Made by a program: the position numbers and the translations under genes. A DNA stretch of 31,413 nucleotides from IMG/VR virus record IMGVR_UViG_3300036846_001187, positions 1-31,413 of that record; one strand, 5' to 3'. This DNA is from a virus. This document shows positions 12,666 to 19,987 of the stretch, piece after piece (position 1 is the first letter of the stretch; each line of letters starts with the position of its first letter). The notes under the pieces are model-generated. The model made no database searches. It saw only the letters and a program-made list of their open reading frames with translations, and had not been told where the DNA came from.

Positions 12666-13187
12666 ATGGCACAGGAAGACACGTTTGACACCAGCGCACT
12701 CATCGAGACCGAGAACACCGGCGACCTCAACCGCTACATGGAGCCGGTGCCCGAAGGCGAGATGATGGCGCGCATCAACGCCGACAGCGTCAAGGTCGAG
12801 CGCTTCACCTCCAAAGCGGGGAATCTCGTCACCCTCTGCCGCATGGTCTTCACCGTCGAGGACGAGGATGTGAAAGCGGCGATGAAGATGGACAAGCCGA
12901 CCATCAACGCCAGCATCTTCTTGGACATGGAGAACGGGCGGCTCACCACCAAGGACGACAACCCCAACGCCAACGTCGCCCTGGGCAAACTCAAGTACGC
13001 CCTGCGCATCCCGGAGGGCAAGCCCTGGTCGCTGCGCCAGTTCGAGGGCCTCTCCTGCTTTATCAAGGTGGCCCACGATCCCAACCCCGAGGACATCGAG
13101 CATCCCTACTCGCGTGTCACCGGCTTCTACCGCGACCGCAAGGACGCCGGCGCAGCCCCAGCGACCAACAACCGGCGGGGCCGCTAG
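12666..13187 (+). CDS. Single-stranded DNA-binding-like protein (DUF669-type look)
   Basis: A 173-residue protein. The start at 12666 follows AAAGGA and gives MAQEDTFDTSALIETENTGD; longer same-frame forms run into the recombinase gene. The body reads like the phage DUF669/SSB fold: PVPEGEMMARINADSVKVER, CRMVFTVEDEDV, NASIFLDMENGRLTTKDD, LGKLKYALRIPEGKPWSLRQ, LSCFIKVAHDPNPEDIEHPY. The tail is basic (ATNNRRGR) rather than the acidic tip of bacterial SSB. Position right after a Sak4-like gene, a frequent pairing in phages, supports the call. Confidence 0.6.
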   Translation: MAQEDTFDTSALIETENTGDLNRYMEPVPEGEMMARINADSVKVERFTSKAGNLVTLCRMVFTVEDEDVKAAMKMDKPTINASIFLDMENGRLTTKDDNPNANVALGKLKYALRIPEGKPWSLRQFEGLSCFIKVAHDPNPEDIEHPYSRVTGFYRDRKDAGAAPATNNRRGR

Positions 13188-13291
13188 ACTCACAAGCTCC
13201 TGGGGCGACGACTGATCCTCCTCCATCGATCAGTTGGTCCCCTGTTTGAGCCCGTTGCCCGGTGCGGGTGGAGAAACACCGGGCGCATGCG

Positions 13292-13320
13292 CTGCACAAA
13301 ACCAGCAGCAATCGCAGTAT
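13292..13320 (+). repeat. 29-bp inverted repeat, copy B
   Basis: Identical to the minus strand of 2953-2981. Its last four bases (GTAT) are the first bases of the core-hairpin stem at 13317-13339; copy A lacks that hairpin. Confidence 0.85.
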
Positions 13321-13339
13321 CCTCGCTTCGCTCGGATAC
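13317..13339. repeat. Core-hairpin repeat, intergenic copy
   Basis: GTATCC, core TCGCTTCGCTC, GGATAC: a perfect 6-bp stem around the exact core. Confidence 0.8.
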
Positions 13340-13404
13340 GGGTAGCGAAGCGGCCTCAAGTAGCAGGCCCCACAGAGGGCACCGCACACACAGGAGACTA
13401 CCCG

Positions 13405-13605
13405 ATGCTAGAGAAACTCATACGCGGCCACCATGCCCCCCGCTGCCTCCTCGCGGCCCAGCCCCGCCGGCTCAAGCGGCCCCTCGGCTGGACCTCTTCC
13501 ATCGAAGAGGAGTGGCCCCTCGAAGTCGCTCAGCCCCTCCCCTGGTCATGCGTACCGGAGGAACCCCTTGGCCCACCCGTCGGCAAGAACTCACCCATAC
13601 CCTAG
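13405..13605 (+). CDS. Hypothetical small protein, 66 aa
   Basis: A 66-residue protein, MLEKLIRGHHAPRCLLAAQP..., with AGGAG nine bases before the ATG, which is why the longer in-frame form starting at 13234 is not used. The first half is basic and the second half Pro/Glu-rich (SIEEEWPLEVAQPLPWSC). It ends at the ribosome site of the kinase gene. No family is recognised. Confidence 0.5.
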   Translation: MLEKLIRGHHAPRCLLAAQPRRLKRPLGWTSSIEEEWPLEVAQPLPWSCVPEEPLGPPVGKNSPIP

Positions 13606-13615
13606 GAGGAATGCC

Positions 13616-14239
13616 ATGCCCCAGATCATCGCCTTTATTGGGCCGCGCGGCTGCGGCAAGACCAGCGCCGCCAACATCCTCACCAACCGCTGCGGCTTCC
13701 TTCCCCTACCCTTTGCCGCCCCGATCAAGGAAATGGTCGCCGCGCTCCTGCACTACCAAGGCGTCCCGCCCTACAGCATCCAGGCCATGCTGCTTGGCAG
13801 CCGCAAGGACGCCCCCTCGGTCTACCTCGCCGGCCAGTCGCCGCGCTATGTCATGCAAACTCTTGGTACGGAGTGGCGCGACCTGATCGACCGCCGGCTC
13901 TGGAGCGACATCTGGCAGCAGCGGCTCAAGCTGATTGGCTCGCGCAACATCGTCGTCGACGACATGCGCTTCCACCATGAGGCGGAGGCTGTCAAGGCCG
14001 CCGGCGGCCGCATCCTCACCGTGTCCAGGCCCACCCACAAGGTCTGCGCCCGGCACATCTCTGAACAAGAGTGGAAGGAGATCGAACCCGACGGCATCCT
14101 GGTCAACGACGAGGGCAAGCAGGAGGAGCTATTCGACCAGCTCTCCGCCCTCGGCCTCGTCCCCCTCAACACCCTGCCGCACGACGTGCCCCTCCCCCTC
14201 GACATCCCCGGCTCGCTTCGCTCGCCGTCGCGGAAGTAG
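13616..14239 (+). CDS. Deoxynucleoside monophosphate kinase-like protein
   Basis: A 207-residue P-loop kinase. The start at 13616 has an excellent AGGAGG site. Walker A is GPRGCGKT (residues 9-16). FLPLPFAAPIKEMVAALL, then the QTLGTEWRDLIDRRLW stretch and NIVVDDMRFHHEAEAVKAAG, match the phage dNMP-kinase family (T4 gp1-like), which phosphorylates dNMPs for phage DNA synthesis: 'FA.pLK', a 'GTE..R' motif, and a 'DvRf.nEa' strand. It sits directly upstream of the DNA polymerase. Its last codons (SLRSPSRK) are encoded by a core-hairpin repeat, which may have replaced the native C-terminus. Confidence 0.8.
   Translation: MPQIIAFIGPRGCGKTSAANILTNRCGFLPLPFAAPIKEMVAALLHYQGVPPYSIQAMLLGSRKDAPSVYLAGQSPRYVMQTLGTEWRDLIDRRLWSDIWQQRLKLIGSRNIVVDDMRFHHEAEAVKAAGGRILTVSRPTHKVCARHISEQEWKEIEPDGILVNDEGKQEELFDQLSALGLVPLNTLPHDVPLPLDIPGSLRSPSRK
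14209..14227. repeat. Core-hairpin repeat at a gene end
   Basis: CGGC, core TCGCTTCGCTC, GCCG: a 4-bp stem around the exact core, in the last codons of the dNMP-kinase gene. Confidence 0.75.
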
Positions 14240-14244
14240 TTGAC

Positions 14245-16017
14245 ATGCGCTTGATCCAGGAGGGGCCGCGCACGCCTGGGGGAATACTCCTCCTAGGTGA
14301 AGCTCCTGGCGTGGAAGAGGACCGCTCCGGGCGGCCCTTCTCCGGCACCAGCGGGTGGGAGCTGGACAAAGAACTCAGCGCCTCAGGTCTCCTGCGCTCC
14401 CAGCTCTTCATCACCAACGTCTGTCACGAGCGCCCCCCTGGCAACGAGATCGAGAAGTTCTTCGCCACCAAGACCGAAGCCAAGAATGCACCCAAGCTCG
14501 ACACCCTAAGCCTCGCCAACGCAGCCTCGCGCTTAGCTGCCGACATCACCGTGATCGCGGGCCGGTGCGCCCGCCGCCCAGTGATCGAGGGCCTTGTCCA
14601 ACTGCAAAAGGACATCGACGCCCTCCGGCCCCGCCTGATCATCGCCATGGGCAACACGGCCCTCTGGGCACTCACCGGCCACACAGGCATCCGCTCTTGG
14701 CGTGGTAGCATCCTGGAGGCGTCTGGCGGCCCAGTGGATGGAAAGGGGATCAAACTTATCCCCACTGTTCACACCGCCTCGGTCCTCCGCGAATACCAGT
14801 GGAAGGGGATCGTCATCCATGACCTCAAGCGCGCCCTCCGCGAGTCCCGCTACCCCGAAGTGCGACGGCCCACCTGGAGCTTCACGGTTCCGGGTTCACT
14901 CCGCGAGCTTCGGGACTGGCTGGGAGACAACTTCGCGACGCTCCCCGAAGACGCCTACGTCACCGCCGACGTTGAGAACGACTACTCCACCGAACGCGTA
15001 CATGACGCTCGCATTTATTGCCTTGGCCTTGCTGTTGACCCTCACACTGCTTGCTGCGTGCCTTTTGCTCATCGAGCCGGCGACAACCCCCATTGGTGGG
15101 CCTCTCCAGAGGAGGAGCGGGACGCCGTGCTCCTCCTCCGCGATTACCTGCGACGCCGGCCTGTCCTCTTCCACAACGGCCTCCACGACTGTCAAGTCAT
15201 AGCTCACAACTGGGGTTGGATGCCGCGCTTCACCCACGACAGCATGGTGGCCCAGCACACCCTCTTCCCAGCCCAGCTCGGCGGCAAGATCGATCCCATC
15301 ACCGGCCGCACATCGAAGAGCGGCAGCTCCTACTCCCTCCTCTTCTGCTCCTCGATCTACTGCGATTACCACCGTTACTGGAAGGACGACGGCAAAGGCT
15401 GGGACCCCTCGATCCACGACGAACTCCAGTACTGGCACTACAATTGTACCGATCTTGTCCGAACCCACGAAGTATTCTCCAAGCAACGCGACATGCTTCA
15501 CAGCAACAAGCTGTGGGCGCAGTACGAGTTCCTAATGAGCCTCTTCCCCGCCGTCTTCGAGATGATGTTCTCCGGCCTCGCCTTTGACGACACCGCCCGC
15601 CGCACCTACCGGGCCGACGTGGAGCGGCAGATCAAGGAGGCTCAGGCCTGGGTCAACGAGGCAGTGGGGCACCCGCTCAACGTCGAGTCCTCGCAGCAGA
15701 TGCAGCGGCTCTTCTACGAGGACCTCCGCCTCAAGCCGATCCTCCACCGCAAGACCCGCCAACCCACCGTCAACGACCACGCCCTCGAACGCTTCAAGAT
15801 CGTCCGCCCCATCCTGCGGCCCCTGGTCGAGCGCATCCAAGCCGTCCGATCCCTCGCCGTCTACAAGGAGAACTTCCTCGACATGCGCCTCTCCCGCGAT
15901 GGTCGCCTGCGGCCCGCGATCAATGTCGCCGGCCCCGAAACCTACCGCTTCTCGATGAACCACACCGCCCTTGGAGAGGCCGGCAATCTCCAGAACCTGC
16001 CACGAATGGAGGACTGA
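14245..16017 (+). CDS. UDG domain + 3'-5' exonuclease + N-part of family A DNA polymerase
   Basis: A 590-residue fusion. Residues 1-200 are a family-4-type uracil-DNA glycosylase domain: GEAPGVEED (18-26), RPFSGTSG, then TVHTASVLR (174-182) at the motif-B position. Residues 235-410 are a DnaQ-like proofreading exonuclease: D242/E244 (ADVEND), FHNGLHD (309-315) and NCTD with D403. Residues 425-590 are the first part of a Pol I polymerase domain, ending PETYRFSMNHTALGEAGNLQ then NLPRMED and a stop, just before motif A. The remainder is encoded separately at 16421. The start at 14245 lies five bases after the kinase stop with no strong ribosome site. UDG-like domains fused to phage PolA proteins are known. 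Confidence 0.85.
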   Translation: MRLIQEGPRTPGGILLLGEAPGVEEDRSGRPFSGTSGWELDKELSASGLLRSQLFITNVCHERPPGNEIEKFFATKTEAKNAPKLDTLSLANAASRLAADITVIAGRCARRPVIEGLVQLQKDIDALRPRLIIAMGNTALWALTGHTGIRSWRGSILEASGGPVDGKGIKLIPTVHTASVLREYQWKGIVIHDLKRALRESRYPEVRRPTWSFTVPGSLRELRDWLGDNFATLPEDAYVTADVENDYSTERVHDARIYCLGLAVDPHTACCVPFAHRAGDNPHWWASPEEERDAVLLLRDYLRRRPVLFHNGLHDCQVIAHNWGWMPRFTHDSMVAQHTLFPAQLGGKIDPITGRTSKSGSSYSLLFCSSIYCDYHRYWKDDGKGWDPSIHDELQYWHYNCTDLVRTHEVFSKQRDMLHSNKLWAQYEFLMSLFPAVFEMMFSGLAFDDTARRTYRADVERQIKEAQAWVNEAVGHPLNVESSQQMQRLFYEDLRLKPILHRKTRQPTVNDHALERFKIVRPILRPLVERIQAVRSLAVYKENFLDMRLSRDGRLRPAINVAGPETYRFSMNHTALGEAGNLQNLPRMED

Positions 16018-16018
16018 C

Positions 16019-16258
16019 ATGCCTGACAGCTATCCGCTTTGCACCGACTGCCGCTGGTGCGTCATCAACGAGGAGCTTTACGAGGAGCCGCAGTGCACCT
16101 CGCCTAAGCAGCCCATGTCGCTGGTCGACGGCAAGCCCCGCTGGCCCGAGTGCTACATCCAGCGCGGCGAAGACGAACCACCTATCCACCACTACGACCT
16201 GTGCCGCGCTGACGGCCGCTACTTCGAGGCCAAGGAAGCGGACGACGCCAGCAGCTAA
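16019..16258 (+). CDS. Small Cys-rich, probably zinc-binding protein inside the split polymerase locus
   Basis: A 79-residue protein with LCTDCRWC (C8, C11, C14), then QCTSPKQ, RWPECYIQR and DLCRADGRYFEAK. This is the pattern of a common short phage family: CxxC near the start, 'C..P...lv.G' in the middle, 'C...R' and a final 'CG.dG.yFe'. Function unknown; the Cys spacing suggests zinc. It starts one base after the stop of the polymerase N-part. Together with the HNH remnant it makes up the insertion that separates the two polymerase ORFs. Confidence 0.7.
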   Translation: MPDSYPLCTDCRWCVINEELYEEPQCTSPKQPMSLVDGKPRWPECYIQRGEDEPPIHHYDLCRADGRYFEAKEADDASS

Positions 16259-16259
16259 T

Positions 16260-16424
16260 CCACCGAAGGGGCATGAATACACTGTAGAGAATACATACGT
16301 GAACGGCGGCAAGCGGAACTGCCGGATATGTCACAACGATAAGACCAAAGGCCGGAAAGAACAGCGGCGGGTTTGGCACTACAAGCACAAGTACGGCGAA
16401 GACAATTTACTGGAAGTGCTATGA
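16260..16424 (+). pseudogene. HNH endonuclease C-terminal remnant
   Basis: In frame, PPKGHEYTVENTYVNGGKRN then CRICHNDKTKGR matches the C-terminal zinc half of phage HNH homing endonucleases ('C.kGHeyt.eNty...ggkR.CR.C'). The catalytic HNH part that normally comes first is missing and there is no proper start; GTG at 16299 could begin a 41-residue peptide. The TGA (16422-16424) overlaps the start of the polymerase C-part (ATGA). A decayed mobile endonuclease between two polymerase pieces suggests how the gene was split. Confidence 0.65.
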
Positions 16425-17176
16425 CGTTCAAACCAGACCTGCCCCCTATACGAAGTCTGCTCAAGCCAGACCCAGGATGGATTTTTGTCGACCTCGATTT
16501 TGAGAGGGCCGACGCCCAGATCGTCGCGTGGAGCGCCAACGAGCCGGCCCTCAAGGTCATTTTCCAAGAGGGCCTGGACGTTCACACCGAGAACGCCGCC
16601 CTAGTCTCCGGCTGGGCCAAGAAGCCAGTCTCCAGGCAGGCTCTCAAAGCTGGCCTCCACCTCACCAACTACGGCGGCAAGGCCCGCACCTTGGCGGCAA
16701 CCCTTGGCGTGACAACCATCATCGCGGAGGACTTCCAAGCCTACTGGTTTGGCAAGTACCCCGGCATCCACCAGTGGCACTACAGCACCCTCGTCGCCCT
16801 GCGCCTGCAACATTACATCCGCAATGTCTGGGGCTTCCGCCGCTTCTACTTCGAGCGGCTCGACGGCCACAATGCCGAGGTCCTGCTGCCCCAGGCTCTC
16901 GCTTGGCTCGGCCAATCGGGTGTTGCCATCGCCATCAACCACGCCATGCTCCAGGTCAGGTCCAGCTTCCCCCGCACGGACCTCCGCCTCAAGCTACAGG
17001 TCCACGACAGCCTCCTCCTCGAAGTGCGAGAGGACCTCTGCCCCGGCATCTTCCCCGAGATCATCCAGGCGATGCAGGTCCGCATCCCTTTCGACGACCC
17101 GCTCTACATCCCCGTCAGCCTGAAATATTCACCGAGCAGCTGGGGCGAGGTCCACAAATGGAGCCAAGCAGCATGA
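16421..17176 (+). CDS. C-part of family A DNA polymerase (split gene)
   Basis: A 251-residue polypeptide carrying the catalytic motifs missing from the 14245 product. Motif A: GWIFVDLDFERADAQIVAW (D24/D26). Motif B helix: RQALKAGLHLTNYGGKARTL (R72, K76, Y84). Motif C: LQVHDSLLLEV (H195-D196-S197), where most Pol I enzymes have HDE. MTFKPDLPPIRSLL aligns with the segment just after NLQNLP in an unbroken Pol I, so the two ORFs together cover one polymerase with nothing essential lost. ATG overlaps the HNH-remnant stop. The two parts must act as a heterodimer or be joined at RNA level. Confidence 0.85.
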   Translation: MTFKPDLPPIRSLLKPDPGWIFVDLDFERADAQIVAWSANEPALKVIFQEGLDVHTENAALVSGWAKKPVSRQALKAGLHLTNYGGKARTLAATLGVTTIIAEDFQAYWFGKYPGIHQWHYSTLVALRLQHYIRNVWGFRRFYFERLDGHNAEVLLPQALAWLGQSGVAIAINHAMLQVRSSFPRTDLRLKLQVHDSLLLEVREDLCPGIFPEIIQAMQVRIPFDDPLYIPVSLKYSPSSWGEVHKWSQAA

Positions 17177-18405
17177 TCGAGCTGAGCGAACAACAACAGG
17201 CGGCCCTTGCTACAATCAAGGATTGGTGGACAAGCCTGCGGCCAGCTCCCCCATCAAGCGCGCAACCCACAAACCCTTTGGATGAGTGGCATCTCCCCCA
17301 AATTGAGCCGGCAGTCCCACCGGGCCGGAGCCGGTTCTTCCTGCTCGACGGTGGGGCGGGGACCGGCAAGACCACCCTGGCCTACCATGCCGTCCAGGCC
17401 CTCGACCCCAAGCCTGTCCAAGTCTGCTTTGCCGCCTACACCGCCAAGGCTGCCCGTGTGATGCAGGAGAAGGGGATGGAAGGTGCACGCACCCTCTTCT
17501 CCGCCATGTACTACCCACGGCACGACGAGAAGGGTAAGCTGACCGGCATCTTCGAGCCGGCCTTCCTAGAAAGTCTGGACCTCCTAGTCATCGACGAGTC
17601 CAGCATGGTGCCCACTGCCATGGTGGACCACATCACCTCGACCGGCGTCCCCACCATCGTGCTGGGCGACCTCGACGGCCAACTTCCCCCAGTCAAGGGC
17701 GACCCCGGCTTCTTCAACTGGAAGCCCGACTTCCGCCTGACCGAACCCCACCGCTCCGTCCTCAACTCGCCTGTCGACCGCCTCGCTTGGCTAGTCCGCC
17801 AAGGCTCGCCCATCAAGCCGCACATGGGCGACGGCGACACGGTCCGCGTGATGCCGCTCATGGGCGAGGCCGTGTGGGACATTATCACCGACCCTGACAA
17901 CATGGTCATATGTGGCCGACACAAGAGCCGCTTCGCCGTCACGCGACGGTGCCGGGTCAAGTTCTCCTACGGCGGCCACACGCCCTGCCCCGGCGAGCCT
18001 CTCATCTGCTGCCGCAACAACTATGGCGAAGGCTTCATCAACGGCCAGATGGTCAACGTCTGGCGGGTCCACCTAGACCGCCCGGGCCTACCCTACTTCA
18101 CCGCCGATCTTTTAGTGGACGGTGCCGTCCACCCCAACGTCAAGATCGCCCGCTACCATTTCGAGTGCCACTTCAACCCCGACCTCCTCAAGGAGACTAA
18201 CCAGACCTGGCGGAACAAGGATCAGGTCGAGTTCGACTGGGCCTATGCCATCACTGCCCACAAGGCCCAGGGATCGGAGTGGCCGCGTGTCGTGGTCATC
18301 GACGACCGCCTAATGGCCTATGACCGGGACTTCCGCCGGCGCTGGCTCTACACCGCCGTCACCCGCTCCTCCGAAAGGCTAACCATCTTGCAGACCGGAT
18401 CATGA
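17173..18405 (+). CDS. SF1B helicase (RecD/Dda-like)
   Basis: A 410-residue ATP-dependent DNA helicase. Walker A is GGAGTGKT (residues 60-67), Walker B is VIDESS (D141/E142), motif III is VLGDLDGQLPPV with Q170, and the C-terminal motifs WAYAITAHKAQGSEWPRVVV and LYTAVTRSSERLTIL are the V/VI motifs of the UvrD_C_2/RecD group. The order and size resemble T4 Dda, a 5'-3' helicase active at forks and in recombination. The start at 17173 overlaps the polymerase stop (ATGA) with GGAG nine bases before it; 17158 is a possible in-frame alternative. Confidence 0.85.
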   Translation: MIELSEQQQAALATIKDWWTSLRPAPPSSAQPTNPLDEWHLPQIEPAVPPGRSRFFLLDGGAGTGKTTLAYHAVQALDPKPVQVCFAAYTAKAARVMQEKGMEGARTLFSAMYYPRHDEKGKLTGIFEPAFLESLDLLVIDESSMVPTAMVDHITSTGVPTIVLGDLDGQLPPVKGDPGFFNWKPDFRLTEPHRSVLNSPVDRLAWLVRQGSPIKPHMGDGDTVRVMPLMGEAVWDIITDPDNMVICGRHKSRFAVTRRCRVKFSYGGHTPCPGEPLICCRNNYGEGFINGQMVNVWRVHLDRPGLPYFTADLLVDGAVHPNVKIARYHFECHFNPDLLKETNQTWRNKDQVEFDWAYAITAHKAQGSEWPRVVVIDDRLMAYDRDFRRRWLYTAVTRSSERLTILQTGS

Positions 18406-19640
18406 GCAAGCGGCACTTCGGGGACTGGATCAAGGCCTTCGTCAACACCTTTGACGCGAAGACCGAAGCCCCCGCTCGTCTTCTATTCTGGACCGCCGTC
18501 GCCACAATTGGTGGGGCGGTCACCCGGAGGGCCTACATCGACGAGGTGATCTTCAAGCTCTACCCCAACTTCTACATAGTGTTCGTCGCTCCACCCGGCG
18601 CGCTCACCAAGTCCACCACCATCAGCTTCGGCATCAACATCCTCCGCGAGCTGGATCATGTCTTCTTGGCCGCCGACAACACGACCTACCCAGCCTTCAT
18701 CAAGGACCTCTCTCAGCGCTATGTCGAGCTGCGCACCACCCTGGGCGACGACGTGGAGGACGACCAGTGGATCAAGCAGTGCGCGGTCACGGCGGGCATC
18801 TCCGAGTTGGGCACCTTCTTCAAGCCCGAGGACGAGGAGATGGTCAACGGCCTCACCGACCTGTGGGACTGCCGGCCCCTTATCATCAAGGATACCAAGT
18901 ACGGGGGGACCGATGTCCTCGAACACCCGTTCTTTAACCTGATCGCCGGCACCACCACCAAGTGGATCAAGGACAAGATCAAGTCCCAGCTAGGCGGCTG
19001 GGGCCTCTCGTCCCGGATCATCTTTGTCTACGAGAGCCGGAAGACCAAGTACGTGGCCCGACCCAGTAGGTTATGGTCCGTTGGCGAGTTCGAGCGTCTC
19101 AGCCAACGGCTGGTGGAAGACCTCCGGTGGATCTCCGACCTCGAAGGTCCTATCACCTTCTCTCCGGCCGCTGACGCCCTCGTCACATCGTGGTACGAGG
19201 CGCACTCCAGGAAGATGGCCGCGCATGCCGATCTACCCGACGCCGACCCTTGGCTGGGCTACTTCTTCGCCCGCAAACAGGCGCACATCCACAAGCTGGC
19301 GATGGTCCTCTCGCTCTCGCGAAGAGACACTCTCGTCATCGAGAAAGTCGACTACGTTGATGCGATGACCGCAGTAGATGCCGTCGAAGTGGAGGTGCCT
19401 TACATCTTCAAGCATGCGCCGGAGCCAACGGCCCTGGCCCTGCTCGAACACGATGCCCTCGAAAAGATCAGCAAGCTGTTAGCTGCGTCGCCCGCCAGCA
19501 TGATCCCGCGAACGACTGCCTTTGCGGCCGTGGCGCGCACGGTGGACAGCGCGACCGCCAATCGTATCTTGGATGCCGCCATCGGGCGCGGCGACCTCCG
19601 CCAACGGGTGGACAAGGGGAAGACTTACCTTCTGCCCTGA
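18402..19640 (+). CDS. DUF3987-like RecA-fold ATPase, replicative helicase candidate
   Basis: A 412-residue protein resembling DUF3987, the helicase-like part of many phage primase-helicases. VAPPGALTKSTT (residues 62-73) sits where Walker A is expected, but the usual Gly before Lys is Thr. AGISELGTFF (131-140) corresponds to the conserved 'SE' element, and LIAGTTTKWI to a sensor strand. The C-terminal 70 residues (SMIPRTTAFAAVARTVDSAT) look like a small winged helix. No primase domain is attached and none is seen nearby. It starts with an ATGA overlap and closes the plus-strand replication operon. Confidence 0.65.
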   Translation: MSKRHFGDWIKAFVNTFDAKTEAPARLLFWTAVATIGGAVTRRAYIDEVIFKLYPNFYIVFVAPPGALTKSTTISFGINILRELDHVFLAADNTTYPAFIKDLSQRYVELRTTLGDDVEDDQWIKQCAVTAGISELGTFFKPEDEEMVNGLTDLWDCRPLIIKDTKYGGTDVLEHPFFNLIAGTTTKWIKDKIKSQLGGWGLSSRIIFVYESRKTKYVARPSRLWSVGEFERLSQRLVEDLRWISDLEGPITFSPAADALVTSWYEAHSRKMAAHADLPDADPWLGYFFARKQAHIHKLAMVLSLSRRDTLVIEKVDYVDAMTAVDAVEVEVPYIFKHAPEPTALALLEHDALEKISKLLAASPASMIPRTTAFAAVARTVDSATANRILDAAIGRGDLRQRVDKGKTYLLP

Positions 19641-19699
19641 CATAATGGACTTTACGTCCTCCCGCACCTGGGCGCGCATCTCCTCCGTCAGCCTGAACA

Positions 19700-19987
19700 T
19701 CAGCGTGGCAGCGGACTATTTGGGGGTGAGGATGCCGGCGGCTCTCCCGAATGGTGCCGTGTCACATGCCGCCGAAGGTTGACCGGCAGCGCGTGCCTAT
19801 GGTGGACGCGTCTGTGGTGGCGATGATAGGCCGGCGGTTCGATATACTCGGCAGGGGCCGGCGGCGCATAAGCTCCCACCGGAGCTATCACGGGTGGTGG
19901 CGGCATCACAGAGACGGGGGACGGCGGTGCACAGGCCATCAGCAAGCTAAGCGGCGCGAGGCTTTTTAACACCTTCGACCAGTGCAT
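19700..19987 (-). CDS. Pro/His-rich lipoprotein, o-spanin-like
   Basis: A 95-residue protein with a typical lipoprotein signal: MHWSKVLKSLAPLSLLMAC, lipobox LMAC with C19. The mature part is Pro-rich (PPPPVIAPVGAYAPPAPAEY), like Rz1-type outer-membrane spanins, then strikingly His/Arg-rich (HRHHRRVHHRH). The ATG has AGGAG upstream. Spanin lipoproteins help disrupt the outer membrane at lysis of Gram-negative hosts. No i-spanin with an N-terminal membrane helix is evident immediately upstream, so the call is tentative. It is the last convincing gene of the minus block. Confidence 0.6.
   Translation of the reverse strand: MHWSKVLKSLAPLSLLMACAPPSPVSVMPPPPVIAPVGAYAPPAPAEYIEPPAYHRHHRRVHHRHALPVNLRRHVTRHHSGEPPASSPPNSPLPR

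Larger units (their letters stand above)
13188..13404. other. Structured non-coding gap
   Basis: Three consecutive inverted repeats: ACTGATC/GATCAGT (13211-13217/13228-13234), GCCCGGTG/CACCGGGC (13257-13264/13277-13284) and the core hairpin (13317-13339). A 10-bp palindrome GCGCATGCGC spans 13283-13292 and copy B of the 29-bp repeat lies at 13292-13320. No hairpin has a T-run, so these are not obvious terminators. ORFs across the region have no ribosome site and low-complexity products. Confidence 0.6.

Noticed and set aside
14239-14265. TTGACA at the polymerase start as a promoter -35
   Set aside because: No -10-like hexamer at suitable spacing; it overlaps the start codon.
15995-16443. Group I intron between the polymerase parts
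   Set aside because: The repeat-defined boundaries do not give the expected U at the 5' exon end and G at the intron end, and I could not find a P7/core pairing by eye. Splicing remains untested.
19479-19700. 73-codon minus ORF whose ATG overlaps the lipoprotein stop (TGATG)
   Set aside because: The stop-start overlap is suggestive, but 160 bp lie antisense to the DUF3987-like gene, the C-terminal part is shadow-like, and no ribosome site is visible. A short real peptide cannot be excluded.
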